A stretch of DNA of 6,450 bases from an uncultured Alphaproteobacteria bacterium (GTDB taxonomy: Bacteria; Pseudomonadota; Alphaproteobacteria; Micropepsales; Micropepsaceae), in contig CAIXUE010000047.1 of the NCBI GenBank assembly GCA_903922545.1, positions 1-6,450 of the forward strand. The letters are read 5' to 3'. Below the pieces are notes generated by a model. It was given only the letters and a program-made list of their open reading frames with translations. It made no database searches and was not told the DNA's origin. Position numbers and translations under genes: made by a program. This document shows positions 1 through 6,118 of this stretch, in pieces; the first letter of the stretch is position 1; the number at the start of each line of letters is the position of its first letter.

Positions 1-891
1 CAGCCGAGCAAAGCCAAGACCCACAAAGCCTCTGACGACCAGCAGGTCGAGCGCCTGCACCAGGGTTACGCCCAGTCCATGGAGATCACCGAGGTTCTGG
101 CCGACGAGCGGAGCCAGTTCCAGCACATCCGCATCTTCGACACCGTCGCCAACGGGCGGGTGATGACACTGGATGACATCGTACAGATCACCAGCCGGGA
201 CGAGAGCGCTTATGCCGACATGCTCACCCATCTGCCCATGTTCGAACATGGCAAGGTGGAGCGGGTGATGATCGTGGGCGGCGGCGATCTTTCCATCGCC
301 GACGAAGCCCTCAAGCACAAAAACGTCAAGGAAGTGGTGCTGGTGGACATTGACGGCCAGGTGATCGAACTGTGCAAAAAGCTGTTCGGCGGCATCAACG
401 CCAAAGCCTTCAAGGACAAGCGCATGACCATCGAGGTGGCCGATGCGTTTGAATATCTGGGCCGCAAATCCAGCAAGAATCGCTTTGACCTGATCATCGC
501 GGACCGGCCCGATCCGGTGGGCCCCGGCAAAGCGCTGTTTGGCGAAACTTTCTATGACCGGGTGAAAGGCGCGCTGCGTCCGGGCGGCTATGCCACTTTC
601 CAGACCGGCGTTCCTTTCTACCAGCCCTGGGAGATCACCGAGGCGCTGCAGGAACTCGCCCGCTTCTTTCCCCGCTCCGGCCTCTATCTGACCGTGGTGC
701 CGACTTACATCGGTGGCTTCATGGCCCTGTCCTGGGCGACCAAGGGCGGCAAACCGCTGGGCACGCCCGCCGGCATCAAGAAGGCCGCCAGCGCCTACAA
801 GCGCGCCAAGCTCAAATGCGAATATTACAATCCGTCGGTGCATGCCGCGGCTTTCGCGCTGCCGAACTGGATCCAGAAGCTGGTGCCTTGA
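1..891 (+). CDS. Spermidine synthase-family aminopropyltransferase-like protein, 5' end outside the window
   Basis: The frame is open from base 1 with no ATG, GTG or TTG before the internal ATG at 79. Family similarity already begins before that ATG (LHQGYAQS, visible residues 19-26), so the true start lies to the left and 296 residues are visible. The family transfers an aminopropyl group from decarboxylated S-adenosylmethionine to a diamine, normally putrescine, in the cytosol. Conserved elements are the N-terminal beta region (GRVMTLDDIVQ, 52-62), the Rossmann nucleotide loop GGGD (93-96), the acidic VDID (115-118), the catalytic-type DRPDPVGP (168-175), PTYIGG (234-239) and the C-terminal YYNPSVHAAAFALP (275-288). 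Two family motifs are altered: the usual YHE is YAD (71-73) and GGGDG is GGGDL. The aminopropyltransferase fold is secure. The substrate is not, so I withhold the symbol speE. The next gene overlaps the stop codon. Confidence 0.88.
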   Translation, partial: QPSKAKTHKASDDQQVERLHQGYAQSMEITEVLADERSQFQHIRIFDTVANGRVMTLDDIVQITSRDESAYADMLTHLPMFEHGKVERVMIVGGGDLSIADEALKHKNVKEVVLVDIDGQVIELCKKLFGGINAKAFKDKRMTIEVADAFEYLGRKSSKNRFDLIIADRPDPVGPGKALFGETFYDRVKGALRPGGYATFQTGVPFYQPWEITEALQELARFFPRSGLYLTVVPTYIGGFMALSWATKGGKPLGTPAGIKKAASAYKRAKLKCEYYNPSVHAAAFALPNWIQKLVP

Positions 892-1268
892 CCGAAAAGA
901 GCGCGCTCCAGATTGCTGTGGCGCTGGCGGGGCTGGTGCCGGTGGCGGCTGGAATAGCCGGCGCTATCAACCCTTCGCTGCTCGATCTGTCTGGCACCAG
1001 CTCCGCCATCACCCACGCCGCCTATCTCAGCGGGCTGCTGCTGGGCATCGGCCTTTCCTTCTGGTCGCTGATTCCGGGGATTGAGCGGCAAAGCCGGGCG
1101 TTTGCCCTTCTGACTGGGCTGGTGGTGATCGGCGGGCTGGCACGCCTCATCAGCGCCATCCGCCTGGATGTCTGGAGCCTGTCGGTGCTTCTGCCCCTCT
1201 GCATGGAACTAGCGGTCACGCCGGCTCTGTTGCTCTGGCAGCGGCGGCTGGCCAGCCAGCGGCCTTAA
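888..1268 (+). CDS. DUF4345 family small integral membrane protein
   Basis: This is a 126-residue hydrophobic protein with four likely membrane helices at about residues 8-27, 44-63, 72-92 and 95-117. It matches the DUF4345 pattern as I know it: a LVPVAAG start, then YLSGLLLGIGLSFW (46-59), IPGIER (62-67), GGLARLIS (82-89) and a terminal ELAVTP...LLWQRR (107-120). No biochemical role is established for the family. The frame stays open upstream to an ATG at 816, but that start would add a hydrophilic stretch read out of frame from the preceding gene. I prefer TTG at 888, which overlaps the upstream stop as TTGA, has AGAAG 8 bases before it, and puts the first helix at the N-terminus. It is probably co-translated with the aminopropyltransferase-like gene. 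Start choice is less certain than the gene itself. Confidence 0.8.
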   Translation: MTEKSALQIAVALAGLVPVAAGIAGAINPSLLDLSGTSSAITHAAYLSGLLLGIGLSFWSLIPGIERQSRAFALLTGLVVIGGLARLISAIRLDVWSLSVLLPLCMELAVTPALLLWQRRLASQRP

Positions 1269-1277
1269 ACCCGCCCT

Positions 1278-1303
1278 TTGGGGCCTTCCCTTTCGGGCCC
1301 CAA
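1278..1303. terminator. Possible intrinsic terminator hairpin after the DUF4345 gene
   Basis: TTGGGGCC (1278-1285) pairs perfectly with GGCCCCAA (1296-1303) around a 10-base loop, starting 9 bases after the DUF4345 stop. The 3' flank on the plus strand is only loosely T-rich (TCTTTGTTT, 1311-1319) and is separated from the stem by GACCCCA. It could therefore be a weak or leaky terminator, or a 5' leader structure of cnoX. Its position fits separation of the first gene pair from the cnoX operon. Confidence 0.5.
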
Positions 1304-1329
1304 GACCCCATCTTTGTTTCTGAAAAACC

Positions 1330-1339
1330 AGGAAACGAG
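1330..1339 (+). promoter_or_regulatory. Ribosome binding site of cnoX
   Basis: The purine-rich AGGAAACGAG lies just upstream of the ATG at 1345 and is the clearest ribosome binding site on the plus strand here. The downstream genes of this cluster lack comparable sites and seem to rely on overlap with the preceding stop. I could not make out a convincing -35/-10 promoter pair in 1269-1344. Confidence 0.55.
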
Positions 1340-1344
1340 ATCTC

Positions 1345-2301
1345 ATGGCCCTGATTGGACCCGGCGGTAGACCTGTCACCTCCGAACCCGCCCAGAACCA
1401 GGCCTCCGGCGCCAGCCCGCATATCAAGGATTCCGGGCTCGCCACCTTTGCCGCTGATGTGCTGGACGCCAGCCGCAGCACACCGGTCATCGTGGATTTC
1501 TGGGCTCCCTGGTGCGGCCCCTGCAAGCAATTGGGCCCCGCGCTGGAAAAAGCGGTCACCGAAGCCAATGGCGCGGTGAAGCTGGTCAAGGTCAATATCG
1601 ACGAGAATCCCGAGATCGCCCAGCAGCTGCGCATCCAGTCCATTCCCACTGTCTATGCCTTCAAGGATGGCCAGCCGGTGGACGGCTTCATGGGCGCACT
1701 GCCCGACAGCCAGGTTGCGGCTTTTGTCGCGGGGCTGGCGGGAGGCGATGGCCATGGCGGTCATGGCGGCGCCGAACATGCCGCCGAAGTTCTGGCCGTT
1801 GCCGACGAGGCGCTGGCCGCGGGCGATATCGGCACCGCCGCCCAGGCCTATGGCCATGTGCTGCAGGATATTCCCGGCCAGCCCAAGGCGGTGGCGGGCC
1901 TGGCAGCCTGTTACCTGAAAAGCGGCGATATCGAACGCGCCCGCGCCACCCTGCAGCTGGTCAAGCCCGACGAGGCCGGTGACGAAGCCATCCGCGCCGT
2001 GGAAGCCGAACTGAAGCTGCGCGACAATCCGGCGCCGCGCGGCGAAATCGAAGTTCTCAAAGCAAAGCTGGCGGCGGATGCCGCCGATCTTCAGGCGCGT
2101 TATGACCTGGCGTTGGCGCTGGATGCCGGCGGCGACCGCGAAGGCGCGCTAGACGAGCTTTTGGAACTGGTGCGCCGCGACCGCAAATGGAACGAGGAGG
2201 CGGCGCGCAAGCAGCTTGTCACCCTGTTCGAGGCGATGGGTTTTGCCGATCCGCGCACTGTCGATGCCCGGCGCAAGCTCTCGGGCCTGCTGTTTTCCTG
2301 A
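1345..2301 (+). CDS. cnoX: CnoX/YbbN-type chaperedoxin: thioredoxin domain plus TPR domain
   Basis: The product has 318 residues. A thioredoxin domain (about 30-131) carries WAPWCGPC with both cysteines (C57, C60), the cis-proline P101 in QSIPTVY, and FKDGQPVDGFMG. A Gly/His-rich linker (132-143) leads to a helical TPR region (about 145-318) with recognisable repeats such as AVADEALAAGDIGTAAQAY and DLQARYDLALALDAGGDREGALDEL. CnoX proteins bind unfolding proteins during oxidative stress and hand them to GroEL and DnaK. E. coli CnoX lost the first active-site cysteine, while alphaproteobacterial versions keep CGPC, as here, so disulfide exchange with clients is plausible. The start has AGGAAACGAG about 6-14 bases upstream. 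There is no signal peptide, so it is cytosolic. The TGA stop shares its A with the next ATG. Confidence 0.93.
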   Translation: MALIGPGGRPVTSEPAQNQASGASPHIKDSGLATFAADVLDASRSTPVIVDFWAPWCGPCKQLGPALEKAVTEANGAVKLVKVNIDENPEIAQQLRIQSIPTVYAFKDGQPVDGFMGALPDSQVAAFVAGLAGGDGHGGHGGAEHAAEVLAVADEALAAGDIGTAAQAYGHVLQDIPGQPKAVAGLAACYLKSGDIERARATLQLVKPDEAGDEAIRAVEAELKLRDNPAPRGEIEVLKAKLAADAADLQARYDLALALDAGGDREGALDELLELVRRDRKWNEEAARKQLVTLFEAMGFADPRTVDARRKLSGLLFS

Positions 2302-2954
2302 TGCAGCATAGCTATCACAGCTTCGCCGACCTGCCGGGCAGTTTGCCGGTATTCCCGCTTTCCGGCGTGCTGCTTCTGCCGCGCGCCGCCCTGCCGCTGA
2401 ATGTGTTTGAGCCACGCTATCTGGAAATGGTCGATGACGTGCTGCGCAGCAACCGGCTGATCGGCATCATCCAGCCGGTGGAAAGCGAAGACACGGTGCT
2501 CAAGCCCAAACTTTCCCAGGTCGGCTGCGCCGGGCGCATCATTTCCTGGCGCGAGAGCGAAGATAACCGTTATCTCATCACCCTGGCGGGACTTTGCCGG
2601 TTTAAAGTGAAAGAAGAGATTTCCGCTTTGTCCACGTACCGACAGGTGGCATGCGATTTCGCGCCTTTCGCCGGCGATCTGGCGCAGGGCGCCGATGATG
2701 CCGACTTTCCCCGCGAGAGACTGCTGCAGGCGCTGAAGGATTATCTGATGCGCCGTGACATGAAGGCGGACTGGAAAAGCGTGATGACCGCGCCAGCCGA
2801 ATCCCTGGTCAATGCGCTGGCCATGATGTGCCCCTTCGAGCCGGCCGAAAAACAGGCCCTGCTGGAGGCGCCGAGCTGGCCGGAACGGGTTTCCACCCTG
2901 GTGGCGCTCTTGGAAATTTCCACCCTGGGCCAAGGCCCCGGAACGCTCAACTGA
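2301..2954 (+). CDS. Lon protease N-terminal (substrate-binding) domain protein without a protease
   Basis: The product has 217 residues. The N-terminal half matches the LON substrate-binding (PUA-like) domain: [34 protein letters not shown] runs across residues 15-48, followed by IGIIQP (54-59), VGCAGRI (74-80) and [13 protein letters not shown] (91-103). The C-terminal half is helical (about 138-208). No Walker motif and no Ser-Lys protease dyad are present, so this is the stand-alone LonN form common in proteobacteria, whose role is not well defined. It may bind misfolded proteins or act as an adaptor. The frame is open upstream inside cnoX, but ATG at 2301 gives the family N-terminus and overlaps the cnoX stop by one base (TGATG). 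There is no clear ribosome binding site, so translational coupling to cnoX is likely. Confidence 0.9.
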   Translation: MQHSYHSFADLPGSLPVFPLSGVLLLPRAALPLNVFEPRYLEMVDDVLRSNRLIGIIQPVESEDTVLKPKLSQVGCAGRIISWRESEDNRYLITLAGLCRFKVKEEISALSTYRQVACDFAPFAGDLAQGADDADFPRERLLQALKDYLMRRDMKADWKSVMTAPAESLVNALAMMCPFEPAEKQALLEAPSWPERVSTLVALLEISTLGQGPGTLN

Positions 2955-3139
2955 TGGAAACCGATCCCAAGCTGCTTGAAATACTCATCTGTCCGGTGAC
3001 GCGCACCACGCTGCACTTTGACCGCGACAAGCAGGAACTGATTTCCAAAGCCGCGGGCCTGGCCTTTCCCATTCGCGGCGGCGTGCCCATCATGCTCCCG
3101 GCCGAGGCGCGCGAGCTTTCCGACCTTGAGCGCCAATAA
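2954..3139 (+). CDS. Trm112 family protein (YcaR-like)
   Basis: This is a 61-residue protein of the normal length for bacterial Trm112-like proteins. It has the expected [11 protein letters not shown] near the N-terminus (about residues 6-16), the acidic/basic strand [12 protein letters not shown] and the closing [20 protein letters not shown]. In eukaryotes and archaea Trm112 activates tRNA, rRNA and release-factor methyltransferases. The bacterial protein is thought to be related, but its partner here is unknown. Only one cysteine is left (CPVT instead of CPxC), so a zinc site is unlikely, as in many bacterial members. The start ATG at 2954 shares its A with the upstream TGA, and the frame extending left to 2828 is only shadow sequence of the LonN gene. 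GGAAC about 10 bases upstream is at best a weak ribosome binding site. Confidence 0.88.
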   Translation: METDPKLLEILICPVTRTTLHFDRDKQELISKAAGLAFPIRGGVPIMLPAEARELSDLERQ

Positions 3140-3441
3140 TGTCCTGGCCGGCGGAACTGCGACTGAATTCCGAAAAGAATATTCTCACCATCCTGTTTGA
3201 GGATGGCGCGCGCCACGCTTTGCCTGCCGAAATGCTGCGCGTTGAAAGCCCTTCCGCCGAAGTGCGCGGCCATGGCGGCAGCACCAAACCGCCGCCCGTG
3301 ACGGGCAAGCAAAATGTGAAAATCGCCCGGCTGGAGCCGGTGGGCAATTACGCCGTGCGCATCGTGTTCGATGATGGCCATGACAGCGGGCTTTACAGCT
3401 GGGATTATCTGGACAAGCTTGGCCGCGAGCAGTCCCGATGA
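3139..3441 (+). CDS. DUF971 family protein
   Basis: The product is 100 residues of the DUF971 domain, the same fold as the N-terminal domain of gamma-butyrobetaine hydroxylase. Seen features are WPAELRLN at the start, LTILFEDGARHALPAEMLR (about 16-34), the central SPSAEVRGHGG, VKIARLEPVGNYAVRIVFDDGHDSGLYSWDYL (60-91) and a short basic tail. GLYSWDYL is close to the family hallmark G-I/L-Y-S/T-W-x-x-L. Stand-alone DUF971 proteins sit near iron-sulfur or protein-maintenance genes in several bacteria, but no activity is established and I infer none. The ATG at 3139 shares its A with the trm112 stop (TAATG), and its own stop overlaps the channel gene by four bases (ATGA). No strong ribosome binding site is visible. 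Confidence 0.88.
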   Translation: MSWPAELRLNSEKNILTILFEDGARHALPAEMLRVESPSAEVRGHGGSTKPPPVTGKQNVKIARLEPVGNYAVRIVFDDGHDSGLYSWDYLDKLGREQSR

Positions 3442-4328
3442 GCGATATTATTCCCCCGCCCAAGAAACGCCGCGTCAGCATCGCCCGCGCGCCGGTGCGC
3501 GCGCGCGTCGCTATCGTCAAGGGTCAGGATTCTGGCCGCTTCACCGATTTCTATCATGCCGTACTCACCGGCAACTGGCTGGTCTTCATCCTGCAGCTGG
3601 GCGTGCTGTTCGTATCGGTGAATGTGGTGTTCGCCACGCTTTTTCTGCTGGACCCAGGCGGCATTTCCAACGCCGCGCCGGGCAGCTTCACCGATGCCTT
3701 TTTCTTCAGCGTTCAGACATTGGGCGCGGGTGGCGGCGACATGGCGCCCAAGGATCTGTACACCGATGTGCTGGTGGCGGTGGAAAGTTTTTTCGGCATT
3801 CTCACCATCGCGGTGTTCGCCGGCCTGATGTTCGCGCGCTTTTCACGGCCGCTGTCGCGGGTGGTGTTCTCCAAGACCTCCGTGGTGGCGCCGTTCGACG
3901 GCGTGCCGACCCTGATGTTCCGCGCCGCCAACCAGCGCGGCAATTCCATCCTGGATGCATCCGTGACGGTATCGCTGGCGCGGCAATACACCACCCAGGA
4001 AGGCGTGGAGATGCGCCGCTTCCACGAATTGAAGCTGCTGCGCTCTTCCAATCCTCTTTTCGTGCTGAGCTGGACGGTGATGCATCCCATCGACAAGGAC
4101 AGCCCGCTTTACGGCCTGTCGCCGGAAGAGATGGCGGCGGAAGAAATGGAAATCGTGGTCATGCTGTCGGGCATGGACGAGACCATCGCCGACCATATCT
4201 TTTCGCGTCACGCCTATTGGCATGATGAAATCCAGTGGCACCGGCGTTTTGTAGATGTGATCTCGGTGGCGCCCAGCGGGCACCGGGTGCTGGATCTCAC
4301 CCATTTCCACGACACCAAAAAAGCCTAG
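3438..4328 (+). CDS. KirBac-type inward rectifier channel homologue with a non-canonical selectivity filter
   Basis: The product has 296 residues, close to the length of KirBac3.1. Layout: a basic N-terminus (8-28), an amphipathic slide helix (about 34-46, TDFYHAVL), membrane helix M1 (47-71), pore helix PGSFTDAFFFSVQT (81-94), filter loop (94-103), M2 (109-134) ending in ARFSRP, and a cytoplasmic Ig-like domain (about 140-290) with SWTVMHPID (211-219), FHELKLLRSSNP and VLDLTHFHD near the end. These match KirBac3.1 closely as I recall it. The filter does not: where KirBac3.1 has T-M-A-T-I-G-Y-G-K this protein has T-L-G-A-G-G-G-D (94-101), so the tyrosine is lost and the loop is one residue shorter. 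Family assignment is secure, but potassium selectivity cannot be assumed. Translation is probably coupled to DUF971 through the ATGA overlap. Confidence 0.9.
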   Translation: MSDIIPPPKKRRVSIARAPVRARVAIVKGQDSGRFTDFYHAVLTGNWLVFILQLGVLFVSVNVVFATLFLLDPGGISNAAPGSFTDAFFFSVQTLGAGGGDMAPKDLYTDVLVAVESFFGILTIAVFAGLMFARFSRPLSRVVFSKTSVVAPFDGVPTLMFRAANQRGNSILDASVTVSLARQYTTQEGVEMRRFHELKLLRSSNPLFVLSWTVMHPIDKDSPLYGLSPEEMAAEEMEIVVMLSGMDETIADHIFSRHAYWHDEIQWHRRFVDVISVAPSGHRVLDLTHFHDTKKA

Positions 4329-5356
4329 GCGTCCACGCCCACCGCTTCGGTCACGGATTTAAATCCGTCCCGTTCCAGCAGCGCGATCAGTTCGCGCTTG
4401 ATGCGGTTCACCAGTCCCGGACCCTGATAGACCAGCGCGGTGTAAAGCTGCACCAGCGAAGCGCCGGCGCGGATCTTGGCATAGGCATCTTCGCCGGATG
4501 AAATGCCGCCTGCGCCGATCAGCACAATGGATGAACCAAGACGCCGGCGCATCTGGCGCAGGATTTCCGTAGAAGGCTGGAGCAGCGGCTTGCCGGAAAG
4601 ACCGCCCGCTTCGCCCGCATGGGAAGAACGCAGCGCCGGCCGGGCGATGGTGGTGTTGGAAACAATCAGGCCTTCGATGCCGCTGGCCCGCACCACGGCG
4701 GCGATATCATCCAGCGCATGGCCGTCCAGATCGGGCGCGATCTTCAGCAGCAACGAAATCCTGTTTTTGCGCGCGCCGGTCAGGGCATCCAGAAGACGCG
4801 TCAGCTCTTCGCGATTCTGCAGGCCGCGCAGGCCGGGCGTGTTGGGCGACGACACATTCACCGTCACATAGTCGGCCAGTAACGACAACAGCGCGAAGGC
4901 GTGGACATAATCGCTGATGCGGTCGGCACTGTCTTTGTTGGCGCCGATATTGATGCCGACAAGGCGCGGGCCCCGCCCCGCCAGATTGCGCGCCGCCGCC
5001 GCCATGCCCAGATTGTTGAAACCCATGCGGTTGATCACTGCGCCATCTTCCGTCAATCGGAACAGGCGGGGCCGGGGATTGCCAATTTGCGGGCGCGGCG
5101 TGACCGTGCCGCATTCGACAAAACCGAAACCCAATTTGCCCATGGCCGGGGCCACGGCCGCATTCTTGTCAAAGCCGGCGGCAAGCCCCACCGGATTGGG
5201 AAAGGAAAGACCCAGCGCCGTCACCTTCAGGCGCGGATCATCGCCTGGCGGCTGCGGCAAAAGCGGCCCCGCTATGCGGGTCAACGCCAGGGTGGCGTTG
5301 TGCGCGCTCTCGGCGGGCAACAGGCGCAAAAAGCTGGCGGCAAAATCCAGGATCAT
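4325..5356 (-). CDS. pyrD: Dihydroorotate dehydrogenase (quinone), class 2
   Basis: This is a 343-residue enzyme that oxidises dihydroorotate to orotate with FMN and passes electrons to membrane quinone, the fourth step of pyrimidine synthesis. Class 2 features are the helical N-terminal membrane/quinone-binding segment (2-30), NPVGLAAGFDKN with K64, the substrate motif NRMGFNN (N109), NVSSPNTPGLRGLQ with the catalytic serine S170 and N167/N172, LLLKIAPD (K205), VSNTT (232-236), and the phosphate-binding IGAGGISSGEDA (280-291) and GASLVQLYTALVYQGP (298-313). All key residues are present. I chose ATG at 5356 because AAGAGG lies at 5362-5367, five bases away. A TTG just before it, at 5359, would be too close. 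It follows the TPR gene by nine bases and is likely in one operon with it. Its stop overlaps the convergent channel gene. Confidence 0.96.
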   Translation of the reverse strand: MILDFAASFLRLLPAESAHNATLALTRIAGPLLPQPPGDDPRLKVTALGLSFPNPVGLAAGFDKNAAVAPAMGKLGFGFVECGTVTPRPQIGNPRPRLFRLTEDGAVINRMGFNNLGMAAAARNLAGRGPRLVGINIGANKDSADRISDYVHAFALLSLLADYVTVNVSSPNTPGLRGLQNREELTRLLDALTGARKNRISLLLKIAPDLDGHALDDIAAVVRASGIEGLIVSNTTIARPALRSSHAGEAGGLSGKPLLQPSTEILRQMRRRLGSSIVLIGAGGISSGEDAYAKIRAGASLVQLYTALVYQGPGLVNRIKRELIALLERDGFKSVTEAVGVDA

Positions 5357-5360
5357 CAAT

Positions 5361-5367
5361 CCCTCTT
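5361..5367 (-). promoter_or_regulatory. Ribosome binding site of pyrD
   Basis: On the minus strand AAGAGGG overlaps the last bases of the upstream TPR gene's TAA stop and lies four bases before the ATG at 5356. It decides between ATG 5356 and TTG 5359 and suggests that pyrD is translated partly independently of the preceding gene. Confidence 0.55.
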
Positions 5368-6118
5368 AATCCGGATAGCCCTGAAACGCACGCACCTTCG
5401 CCGCGAAAGCTTTGGGATCATTTTTGGCCAGCAGCGCCAGCAATTCGGCTGCGCGTCCCTGGATGAATTTTTCATAGGCGGTTTGGGGGGCAGCTTTGAG
5501 CGCGGCGGAAAGTTCGCTTTGGATGCGGGCGCGGTAACGCTCCAGCGCATAGCCCGACAGCGACAGCGCAATTTGATAACGCACCGAGACTTTATCGGGT
5601 GCGGCCGCCACGGCGCGATCAAACAGCACAAGACCCTCGGATTCCCGCGCGCCATAAAGCGTGTTAGCCAGAAAAGCGCCGCCCACCCGCACGATCTCGA
5701 TATTCCAGCCGCCCATCGCCGCCAGCGCATAAGGATCGCGCGGATCATCGATAAGCGCCGCATCCAGATTTTCTTTGGCCTCTTGCGGCGCGTTTGAAAG
5801 CCGCGCGCGGATAATACCGGTGATGCGCCCTTCCAGACCCAGCGCCGTGGCAAGCCAGACATGCCCGTCCGCCTGGGACGGATCCGCGGCGATGGCCTTG
5901 CGCGCAAAATCTTCCGCGCGCTTGAGACAGGAAAGACAGGGCGTTTCCGCCGATTGCGCCATCGCCGCGCGTGCCGCAATGGCAAAGCCTTCCGCATTAT
6001 TTGCATTCGTGCCAGCGCGGATCGCCGCTTCGTAATCACCGCTGGCGTATATCGCATACAGGCTTTGCGCCGAGGCCGGAGTGGCCATCAGCAGCAAAAC
6101 AAGCAGCAACCGCTTCAT
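5366..6118 (-). CDS. Exported TPR-like protein of unknown function
   Basis: This is a 250-residue protein. Residues 1-18 form a typical Sec signal peptide: MKR, a leucine-rich core and an ASA-Q cleavage site, so the mature part should be periplasmic. No lipobox is seen. The mature part is helical with TPR-like spacing: YAIYASGDYEAAIRAG (21-36), RAEDFARKAIAADPSQADGHVWLATALG (67-94), AKENLDAALIDDPRDPYALAAMG (114-136) and GLVLFDRAVAAAPDKVSVRYQIALSLSG (162-189). A CLSC pair (C61, C64) could form a disulfide. I know no characterised function, and similar proteins are usually called hypothetical TPR proteins. The ATG overlaps the lysyl-tRNA synthetase stop as ATGA and has no evident ribosome binding site of its own, so translational coupling is likely. 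pyrD follows nine bases later. Confidence 0.82.
   Translation of the reverse strand: MKRLLLVLLLMATPASAQSLYAIYASGDYEAAIRAGTNANNAEGFAIAARAAMAQSAETPCLSCLKRAEDFARKAIAADPSQADGHVWLATALGLEGRITGIIRARLSNAPQEAKENLDAALIDDPRDPYALAAMGGWNIEIVRVGGAFLANTLYGARESEGLVLFDRAVAAAPDKVSVRYQIALSLSGYALERYRARIQSELSAALKAAPQTAYEKFIQGRAAELLALLAKNDPKAFAAKVRAFQGYPD

Noticed and set aside
1269..1344. Promoter or riboswitch upstream of cnoX
   Set aside because: The region is only 76 bases and holds the hairpin and a ribosome binding site. No -35/-10 pair or riboswitch-like conserved core is recognisable.
1216..1857. Minus-strand frame (213 codons) opposite the start of cnoX
   Set aside because: It is antisense to the thioredoxin domain, has no recognisable motif, and runs through the hairpin region.
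2100..2933. Long open frame on the minus strand opposite cnoX and the LonN gene (277 codons)
   Set aside because: It lies antisense to two well-recognised genes, has a low-complexity Gln/Arg/His-rich composition and matches no family. It is a product of G+C-rich codon bias.
3717..3740. Channel filter explained by a frameshift or a pseudogene
   Set aside because: The reading frame is intact over 296 codons with conserved sequence on both sides, and no single-base change or indel would produce TIGYG. The gene is treated as functional but divergent.
3371..4225. Plus-strand frame (284 codons) shifted against DUF971 and the channel
   Set aside because: It is a frame-shifted shadow. The overlapping frames carry clear family motifs and this one is Arg-rich without any.
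4317..4339. Possible minus-strand terminator: GGCG/CGCC stem (4328-4331 with 4336-4339), followed on the minus strand by six T (4322-4317)
   Set aside because: The stem is only four base pairs with a four-base loop, it overlaps the pyrD stop, and the T run is several bases away from it. Too weak to call.
4901..5797. Long plus-strand frame (298 codons) opposite pyrD and the TPR gene
   Set aside because: It is antisense to two supported genes, Arg/Gln/His-rich, with no domain and no ribosome binding site.
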